In this document: in pieces, positions 6,177 to 11,258 of the stretch
Layout: every line of letters begins with the position of its first letter
How positions within the stretch are numbered: the first letter of the stretch is position 1
The notes under the pieces: model-generated
The model's input: only the letters and a program-made list of their open reading frames with translations
Databases searched by the model: none
Told to the model about the DNA's origin: nothing
Translations under genes and position numbers: made by a program
Assembly (NCBI GenBank): GCA_937981945.1
Contig: CALJNJ010000151.1
Span: 1-11,258 of the forward strand
Length of the DNA: 11,258 bases
Source: an uncultured Caulobacterales bacterium
GTDB lineage: Bacteria > Pseudomonadota > Alphaproteobacteria > Caulobacterales > Maricaulaceae
Reading direction: 5' to 3'

Positions 6177-8246
6177 TTACGCGACTTTTGCGACGTCTGA
6201 AACTGACTTTCCAACGGCTTTGAAGGCATCCAAAATATCTTTGCGCTTGACCGGTTTGGCAATCGTGCCGTCCATTCCGATTTGGCGGCAGATATCTTTT
6301 TGTTGATAATCAGGATCCGCCGTCAAAGCGATAATCGCGACATTGGCCCAAGGCTTTCCGCTTTCACGGATTTCCATGGTTGCTTCAATTCCGTTCATGA
6401 CGGGCATATGGATATCCATCAGCACCACGTCCACTTCAGTGTTCTCAAGACAATCCAATCCCATCCGGCCATTTTCTGCAAAGTGTAATGCTTCAACGTG
6501 CTTCCCGATCAGTCGTTTGACGACTTTTTGGTTCATGGGATTGTCTTCAACGCATAATACGCTCAGACCTTCAAAAGCTCTGGGTGCAGGGCGCCGTCCT
6601 TGCTCATCTGCCTCATTCATTTTGGAGGCGATATCTACAATCGTATGGGCTTCGGCGTCAGCATCCGCTTTGTTAAGCGGAATCAATAGCGCAAATGTTG
6701 TTCCTTTTCCGATTTCTGATTTGACGCGTAATGTGCCGCCCATCAATTCGGACAGTTGTTTGGCAATGCTCATACCCAAACCGGTTCCGCCATATTTGCG
6801 CGAAACAGATCCGTCAGCTTGGACAAAAGCTTCAAAAATTTTCTTGGCCTGACCGTCCGTCATGCCAATTCCTGTATCCTTAACGGCATACATCAGATGC
6901 GGCTGGTCATTGACGCTGACGGTCTTCACGACGACATCAATGCGGCCCTCATCCGTAAACTTAACGGCGTTTGACAAAAGATTATTCAGGCATTGCTGAA
7001 TTCGAAAACTGTCGATCTTGGCCATTTCGGGCACATTGGGATTAATATGAGCCTGGATGGCGATGTTTTTCGTCGAACATTGAGGCTGCCAAAGTTTCAG
7101 GCAATTATTGATCGGGGTTCGCGGATCTTCTTCAGTCACGTTAATCTCCATTTTATTGGACAGTAGTTTTGCGTGATCCAAAGTTCTGCTGAGCAGTTCA
7201 TGAAGACCGTCAGCGGCTTGTTCAATGTCGTCGATAACTTCGCGAACGTCAGGTGAAAGGTCTTCGTCAGACAGGCTGTCCGCCATGCCGATAATCGCAT
7301 TTAGCGGTGTTCGGACTTCGTGGCTCATACGGGCCAGGAATTCACTTTTGGCGGTCGATGCCCGCTCGGCTTGAATAAGGCTGTTTTTCTGCGTGACCTC
7401 GGCCGTCATGTCTTGATTGAACGCGGTAACGCCCACAAGTGATCCGTCCGCTCCGTGTTCTAACTGGCCTAAACTGCGTTGCCAGATCTCGCCTTCTTTT
7501 TCCAACACTACACGATAAGTCAGGTCAAACGGTCGTTCGCCCTGCATGATTTGTTGCCAAACGCGTCCGATTTCGGCCACATCTTCTTTATGGATGATCG
7601 AAAAAAGACCGTTGGATTGAATTCGTTCTATTTCATCTTTTGTAAAACGATTGAGAAGGGACCTGCTGTAGGTATATTTGCCTGTCAGGTAATTTAAAGA
7701 CCAATAGCCTGCATTGGCGGATTCCATAGCCATTTCCAAAAGCTGTTTTTGGCGTAAATCTTTGGAAACGTCGCGAACAATACTGATGAATTCGCCTTTG
7801 CCGTTATACCAGCTATTGATATGGATGCGTCTGCCGTCAATGGTTCGGGCTAACATTTCCGTGCTGTGGGATTTGTCGCTGGACAGGCTCGCATCCACTA
7901 ATTGAGGAATCAATGCCGGATCAAATGGTTCATCTTTGCTGATATCGGATAATTTCAATAACTTAAGCGCGTCATCCAGTTTCAACCCAACAACCTTCAG
8001 ATCAGACGGTATACCCATAATTTCGTTGAAATTTGGGTCGGCGTCCAAAATTGTTTTGTCAGCGCCGACATAAGCAACTCCCAATCTTTCAACCTGATAC
8101 ATCATATCTGCCAGAATTTTTCCGACCTCAGGTAAAGGTGTCACTTTATTTGATGAAATTTCCACACGCCAACTCCGATTTCCCCGTTGGCGGACCTTAG
8201 CCACTAATTCTTTAAGAAACTTAAACGTTAAATGTAGCCGCGGCAT
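6177..8246 (-). CDS. Soluble PAS-PAS hybrid histidine kinase
   Basis: The product is 689 residues with no membrane segment or signal peptide, so it should sense something in the cytoplasm. Domain order: a basic N-terminal stretch (1-45); a PAS_7-like domain (about 50-160); a PAS_3-like domain (about 172-283); HisKA with FLARMSHEVRTPLNAIIG, phosphorylatable His309; HATPase with N-box NNLLSNAVKF (421-430), G1 DTGIG (Asp457) and G2 GGTGLGMSI (486-494); and a C-terminal receiver (about 561-678) with Glu567-Asp568, phospho-acceptor Asp611 in LMDIHMP, Thr642 and Lys664. All catalytic residues are present, so it should be active. No separate response regulator, phosphotransfer protein or DNA-binding output lies in the window, so the downstream partner is unknown. 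It starts 33 nt after nadV, implying co-expression with NAD salvage. Confidence 0.93.
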   Translation of the reverse strand: MPRLHLTFKFLKELVAKVRQRGNRSWRVEISSNKVTPLPEVGKILADMMYQVERLGVAYVGADKTILDADPNFNEIMGIPSDLKVVGLKLDDALKLLKLSDISKDEPFDPALIPQLVDASLSSDKSHSTEMLARTIDGRRIHINSWYNGKGEFISIVRDVSKDLRQKQLLEMAMESANAGYWSLNYLTGKYTYSRSLLNRFTKDEIERIQSNGLFSIIHKEDVAEIGRVWQQIMQGERPFDLTYRVVLEKEGEIWQRSLGQLEHGADGSLVGVTAFNQDMTAEVTQKNSLIQAERASTAKSEFLARMSHEVRTPLNAIIGMADSLSDEDLSPDVREVIDDIEQAADGLHELLSRTLDHAKLLSNKMEINVTEEDPRTPINNCLKLWQPQCSTKNIAIQAHINPNVPEMAKIDSFRIQQCLNNLLSNAVKFTDEGRIDVVVKTVSVNDQPHLMYAVKDTGIGMTDGQAKKIFEAFVQADGSVSRKYGGTGLGMSIAKQLSELMGGTLRVKSEIGKGTTFALLIPLNKADADAEAHTIVDIASKMNEADEQGRRPAPRAFEGLSVLCVEDNPMNQKVVKRLIGKHVEALHFAENGRMGLDCLENTEVDVVLMDIHMPVMNGIEATMEIRESGKPWANVAIIALTADPDYQQKDICRQIGMDGTIAKPVKRKDILDAFKAVGKSVSDVAKVA

Positions 8247-8279
8247 TGTGTATGCAGTCCTGTTCAGGGCCGCATAATT

Positions 8280-9692
8280 CTAAAAATTCTCGCTTAATGT
8301 TCGAATTTCAGCAAGAGATTGCGCTCGCATAAGCTTTCCGTTTTCCCAAACCGTTTCAAGAAGGTCCTCGGATCCGTCCGCTTCACTTTTCCGGACAGAC
8401 AAATATTTTCCTTCTGATTTGATCAGGGTTTGAATACCTCTTTTGGATGTTTTGCCTTTATCGGTAATCGGGTCTTTGAACACATCGTACCAGATTGGAT
8501 CGCCGGCGCGTTTCGTAGCGTTGGCTTTCATGGCCCATTTCATGGTGTCCCGATCGACGCCCTTTTGTAAAAGTGCGCCGCCCATGCCAAAGGCGATGTT
8601 TTCAGCGCTCCAGCCTTTATCTTTCAGGGACTGAAGAATATCCCGTATACTGTCGGGGTTGACGCCGTCGCCCTGGATGACTCTGACGCATTTCGACAGG
8701 ACTTTGAAACCTTTGCTGTTGGTTTCATATCCGAAAGCTTCTCCCAGTAATTCAACAATTTCGACCGGAACAATTCGGGGATCGCCGCTATCCGGCCGAA
8801 CGACGAGCGTACCTCCGCTGGACTCAACCCGGTCTTTGAGGGTTTCGCCCCAATATTCTCGGGTCGCTTTATAGATGTCATAGCTGTCTGATACGACGGC
8901 GACGAGTTTATCCGGGCCTGCAAATTGATCGAGCATATTAGCAAAAGCATCGATTTCATTGTCACGGCCCCAGCTGGTAATCGTGCTGTGTTCCGCTGCC
9001 GGAATTGAAAACGCCGCCATGGGTTCGTCATAATACGCTCTGGCATAGCCAATGGCGCCGACAGTGTCAGAGCCCAGAAAATTGACCATATGAGCTAATC
9101 CGCCCAGCGCAGCGCTTTCGCCGGAAGATACGCCGCGCGCTCCGAAATCATGCAGTTTAAACGGAAGCTCGTTTTCAGGGGTCTCGCAAGTCTCATTGAG
9201 AAAGCCCCGAATGATCTGTTTAACGGTCCATGACAGGGTTGCCACGGTTGTCGGGTACCAAACGGCCCGCAGCAAAGCAGTTTCCAGAAAAGATGTCAGC
9301 CACGGGACTTTTGGATCCGTATTGATGATCTGAACAATAGCGTTTTTGACGGGCAGAACCGTGCCTTCTTTGACGGCTTTGATTTGCAGGGGCAAATATC
9401 CGTCATGTTCGTTCAGGATGTGGTCCCATCCGGCCCTGTTAAACGGTACGCCGTGGGCGGTCCAAAGCTCCTCGGCATAGTCGATTTCGGCTTTTGTTAT
9501 GGGCCGCGCCAAATAACGTTTCAGAAAGACCTGCAGGCCAAAGAAGAGGTGGTTTTCAAATTTGCCGCCGCGGCTTTCAATATAGCTGCTGACATATTCC
9601 GTTTTCGGCGGATATTGTAAAAAGTGCGAGCCTTTATAGCTGTCCACATCCAGCAATATACTATGGTCGCTCGGGTTCCATTTATAAGTCAT
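8280..9692 (-). CDS. nadV: Nicotinamide phosphoribosyltransferase
   Basis: NadV/NAMPT joins nicotinamide to PRPP to give NMN, the first step of the two-step nicotinamide salvage route to NAD+. The product is 470 residues, close to the usual length. Long stretches resemble vertebrate NAMPT: LLDVDSYKGSH (13-23), QYPPKTEYV, HDFGARGVSS (181-190), HMVNFLGSDT (201-210), IPAAEHSTITSWG with catalytic His235 (equivalent to human His247), VVSDSYDIY, VVRPDSGDP (297-305), VIQGDGV, IAFGMGGALLQ and YDVFKDP. Asp209 aligns with human Asp219, the residue linked with preference for nicotinamide over nicotinate; this is why I call NAMPT rather than nicotinate phosphoribosyltransferase. It lies 55 nt downstream of the NMN adenylyltransferase gene that uses its product. 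A strong AAGGAG site precedes the ATG, within a hairpin. Confidence 0.96.
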   Translation of the reverse strand: MTYKWNPSDHSILLDVDSYKGSHFLQYPPKTEYVSSYIESRGGKFENHLFFGLQVFLKRYLARPITKAEIDYAEELWTAHGVPFNRAGWDHILNEHDGYLPLQIKAVKEGTVLPVKNAIVQIINTDPKVPWLTSFLETALLRAVWYPTTVATLSWTVKQIIRGFLNETCETPENELPFKLHDFGARGVSSGESAALGGLAHMVNFLGSDTVGAIGYARAYYDEPMAAFSIPAAEHSTITSWGRDNEIDAFANMLDQFAGPDKLVAVVSDSYDIYKATREYWGETLKDRVESSGGTLVVRPDSGDPRIVPVEIVELLGEAFGYETNSKGFKVLSKCVRVIQGDGVNPDSIRDILQSLKDKGWSAENIAFGMGGALLQKGVDRDTMKWAMKANATKRAGDPIWYDVFKDPITDKGKTSKRGIQTLIKSEGKYLSVRKSEADGSEDLLETVWENGKLMRAQSLAEIRTLSENF

Positions 9693-9693
9693 A

Positions 9694-9710
9694 CTTCAAT
9701 CTCCTTGAAG
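9694..9710 (-). promoter_or_regulatory. Hairpin presenting the nadV ribosome-binding site
   Basis: On the minus strand CTTCAA and TTGAAG are perfectly complementary and flank the 5-nt loop GGAGA, which is the core of the nadV Shine-Dalgarno sequence. The hairpin ends one base before the ATG. The stem is short and AT-rich, so it is likely to be weak, but it could tune ribosome access. The pairing is seen in sequence; a regulatory role is inferred. Confidence 0.4.
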
Positions 9711-9747
9711 GTTATAGCGCGCGAACTCCTCGGGCACCGGTTGGTGA

Positions 9748-10803
9748 TTACTCTACGCCGTCCAGCATTTTGTTGATGATGAAATAGTGATCTTCAAAGC
9801 ATTCTTTGGGATCAAGAGATCCGATCGGCACCCAAATGGCTTCCGCCGCGTCATCGCTGCCGATGACTTTCATCAGCTCTTTGGCAGGCGGTAAGCGAAA
9901 CAAAAATGCGTGGGTTAATGTGTATCCTCGGACGCTGCGTTTGGGATCGTCAAACACACCTTGTCCATCCAGGAACCCTTTTAATTTCCCCATGGGGAAC
10001 GGGCCGTGTTTGTCGGCAAGTTTAGTCTCTTCGCGCAGCTCACGAACAGCGGAATTCAGCAGGGTTTCATTATGATCGACAAAACCGCCGGGGAGCGCCA
10101 ACAAACCATGTCCCGGTTGTCCGCCGCGGCGAACCATCAGGATATGCCCGCTTTGCACAACGATAGCATCAACGGTGACAAAGCTGGGCGGGAAAGGGGC
10201 GCTCTCCCAAGCTTTCTTATAGTCTTTGATATATTCGGTTTCTGCAAAGATTTGTTTGAAGCCTTCGGACGTCATATAGTCCTTCAAATAGGCGCTGATC
10301 GGTTCCGGCAAAATATCGTGCGGGATGACGGGCGCGCCTTTAAAATAGCTCTCCCGAATGTCCGTACTGCTGAATACGCCGAACTGATTTGGAACGTCCA
10401 CATTTCCCCATTGCGGGAACATTTTCAGGTAGTAAGAGCTTTTGTCTTTGCTGTGTCCGATGAGACTGATCCGCGCCGGTTCATCATCTGTAAAACCCAG
10501 GGTCTCAGCTTCTGTATCAATACTGCGCTGAACGCCTGAAATCCAAGCTTCATCATTGTAAAGTTTGTCGTCTAACGGTTTGATAATAATGCGTTTTGTG
10601 CCGACTTCGTAAGGATAGCACGCGCGGATCATATATTCCCTTTGCTCAAAGCTCCAAGGGTCCCGCATAGAGGGCGAACGATTGGCGCTCCCCACTAAAA
10701 TGACGACGTGATCGGCCAAGGCCAGAGCGCGGTCAACAACTGATTTATGTCCGATGTGAAAGGGCTGAAATCGCCCGATAAATACAAGAATATCTTGTTT
10801 CAT
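9748..10803 (-). CDS. Bifunctional NMN adenylyltransferase / Nudix hydrolase
   Basis: The product is 351 residues. The start at 10803 is chosen because GGAGGA lies just upstream; an in-frame start at 10887 would add 28 residues unlike the family and run across the predicted promoter. Residues 1-180 are an NadM-type adenylyltransferase that makes NAD+ from NMN and [13 protein letters not shown] (10-19) holds the HxGH nucleotidyl-transfer motif, and SSTDIR (145-150) is the C-terminal phosphate-binding motif. Residues about 205-350 are a Nudix domain: [11 protein letters not shown] then [10 protein letters not shown], fitting G-x5-E-x7-REUxEE (Gly240, Glu246, Arg254-Glu255, Glu258-Glu259), with Lys261 in place of the last glycine. 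Fused enzymes of this type (as in cyanobacterial Slr0787) pair NAD synthesis with ADP-ribose pyrophosphatase activity. It is the first gene of the salvage run and uses the NMN made by NadV. Confidence 0.94.
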   Translation of the reverse strand: MKQDILVFIGRFQPFHIGHKSVVDRALALADHVVILVGSANRSPSMRDPWSFEQREYMIRACYPYEVGTKRIIIKPLDDKLYNDEAWISGVQRSIDTEAETLGFTDDEPARISLIGHSKDKSSYYLKMFPQWGNVDVPNQFGVFSSTDIRESYFKGAPVIPHDILPEPISAYLKDYMTSEGFKQIFAETEYIKDYKKAWESAPFPPSFVTVDAIVVQSGHILMVRRGGQPGHGLLALPGGFVDHNETLLNSAVRELREETKLADKHGPFPMGKLKGFLDGQGVFDDPKRSVRGYTLTHAFLFRLPPAKELMKVIGSDDAAEAIWVPIGSLDPKECFEDHYFIINKMLDGVE

Positions 10804-10835
10804 ATTTTCCTCCGTCTCCCGGATATGTAAAGCGC

Positions 10836-10887
10836 CACGGACTCCCCGTGTGCATAGTAAATATGGGTAAGGCTGAGATGATGTCAA
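10836..10887 (-). promoter_or_regulatory. Candidate promoter and leader hairpin of the NAD-salvage run
   Basis: On the minus strand a consensus -35 TTGACA (10882-10887) is followed after 16 nt by CATATT (10860-10865), giving a start near 10853, about 50 nt before the ATG. The leader then carries a small inverted repeat, CACGG/CCGTG (10836-10850, 5-nt loop). This lies in the 105-bp gap after the PhyH-type gene. The -10 is only a 4/6 match. I looked for a clear palindromic operator of an NAD-pathway repressor (for example NrtR) and could not identify one. Confidence 0.42.
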
Positions 10888-10908
10888 GGAAATGACGAGG
10901 AAACGCGA

Positions 10909-11258
10909 TTACTTTTCGTAAGGTTCAGAAAAATCCATCGCGATCATACGGCGTGTATTTCCGGCGTAACAGGTGGCGTGCATTATTCTATAATCCCAAA
11001 CCAGCACGTCACCGGGCGTGTTTGGATACACGACCGAGGGCACGAGATCGTCCGTAATGCCTAGTTTCTTTTCCGGGTTTCTGAGATGGTTATGGAGATC
11101 ACCCGTATATTTTTGCCCGATATGCTGGGAACCGGGCAGGAAACGTAGAGCGCCGGAATCTTGATCGATCTCATCCAGATATAGCCCGAATTTGATGTTG
11201 GTTTTCTTGAGATCCGCCCCGTAAGCATCATTATGCCAGCGGGTACCGCATTCGAAAA
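10909..11258 (-). CDS. Phytanoyl-CoA dioxygenase (PhyH) family protein, C-terminal part
   Basis: The gene is cut by the right edge; 115 C-terminal residues and the stop codon are visible. PhyH-family enzymes are non-haem Fe(II)/2-oxoglutarate-dependent oxygenases. The visible part holds the iron-binding HxD (RWHNDA, His8 and Asp10 of the fragment), the family block SGALRFLPGSQH (34-45), PGDVLVWDYRIMHAT with the distal iron-ligand His93, and NTRRMIAMDF with the arginine expected to hold 2-oxoglutarate. The metal and cosubstrate residues are therefore all present and the enzyme is probably functional. The substrate cannot be told; the family acts on very varied small molecules. It is upstream of the NAD-salvage genes on the same strand, with 105 bp and a candidate promoter in between, so membership of the same operon is uncertain. 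Confidence 0.88.
   Translation of the reverse strand, partial: FECGTRWHNDAYGADLKKTNIKFGLYLDEIDQDSGALRFLPGSQHIGQKYTGDLHNHLRNPEKKLGITDDLVPSVVYPNTPGDVLVWDYRIMHATCYAGNTRRMIAMDFSEPYEK

Noticed and set aside
6343..6852. Open plus-strand frame of 169 codons opposite the histidine kinase
   Set aside because: It mirrors the kinase HATPase/receiver region, has a serine/proline-rich shadow composition and no family features.
8624..9052. Minus-strand frame of 142 codons inside nadV
   Set aside because: A different frame of a strongly conserved NAMPT gene; there is no evidence of a second product.
10006..10539. Open plus-strand frame of 177 codons
   Set aside because: It lies opposite a well-supported NadM-Nudix gene, has no recognisable motifs and no ribosome-binding site; an antisense shadow.
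10804..10887. N-terminal extension of the NMN adenylyltransferase/Nudix protein to 10887
   Set aside because: The family begins a few residues before [10 protein letters not shown], and the start at 10803 has a strong GGAGGA site.
10804..10908. NrtR/NiaR-type operator or NAD riboswitch upstream of the salvage genes
   Set aside because: I found only a small CACGG/CCGTG hairpin and no extended palindrome or riboswitch core that I could match with confidence.
1..11258. CRISPR arrays, tRNA/rRNA genes, insertion sequences or phage genes
   Set aside because: No regularly spaced repeats, tRNA-like cloverleaf, transposase or phage-type protein was seen on either strand.

Overview
The window looks like a chromosomal stretch from an alphaproteobacterium with mid-range G+C. 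Three things point there: the TrhO and NAMPT protein sequences, a beta-helix lipoprotein paired with an SO2930/HNE_0200-type cytochrome (a pairing described from Hyphomonas, among others), and a PAS_7-type hybrid kinase. A marine Maricaulales/Hyphomonadaceae-like host is my inference, not something the sequence proves. Ten complete and two edge-truncated protein genes fill the window. All but one lie on the minus strand, so transcription runs mainly from high to low coordinates. I see no RNA genes, mobile elements or CRISPR arrays.

Right side (about 4.7-11.3 kb): the C-terminal part of a PhyH-family 2-oxoglutarate dioxygenase enters at the edge. A tight same-strand series follows. It starts with a bifunctional NMN adenylyltransferase/Nudix protein and a nicotinamide phosphoribosyltransferase (NadV), which together convert nicotinamide to NMN to NAD+. 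Next come a soluble PAS-PAS hybrid histidine kinase, a small lipoprotein and the tRNA-uridine hydroxylase TrhO. Gaps are about 10-60 nt, so one transcript is plausible, with a candidate promoter near 10.88 kb. The nadV ribosome-binding site sits in the loop of a perfect 6-bp hairpin.

Middle (2.6-4.7 kb): a small lipoprotein of unknown function is the only plus-strand gene. It converges with trhO (1-nt gap) and diverges from a glutathione S-transferase-like gene. Downstream of the GST is a secreted protein that appears to contain two tandem YbaY/YscW-like beta domains.

Left side (1-2.6 kb): a DUF6491-type lipoprotein has a perfect palindrome over its predicted -10 element. After a 300-bp intergenic stretch with several inverted repeats comes the parallel beta-helix lipoprotein. 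It overlaps the start of a lipoprotein cytochrome of the SO2930/HNE_0200 family, which runs off the left edge before its haem-binding motifs.

Most genes belong to known families. The better leads are the kinase placed inside the NAD-salvage gene run, the duplicated YbaY-like protein, the poorly understood beta-helix/cytochrome pair, and the palindromic elements near three gene starts. I found no clear evidence of a wholly new system.
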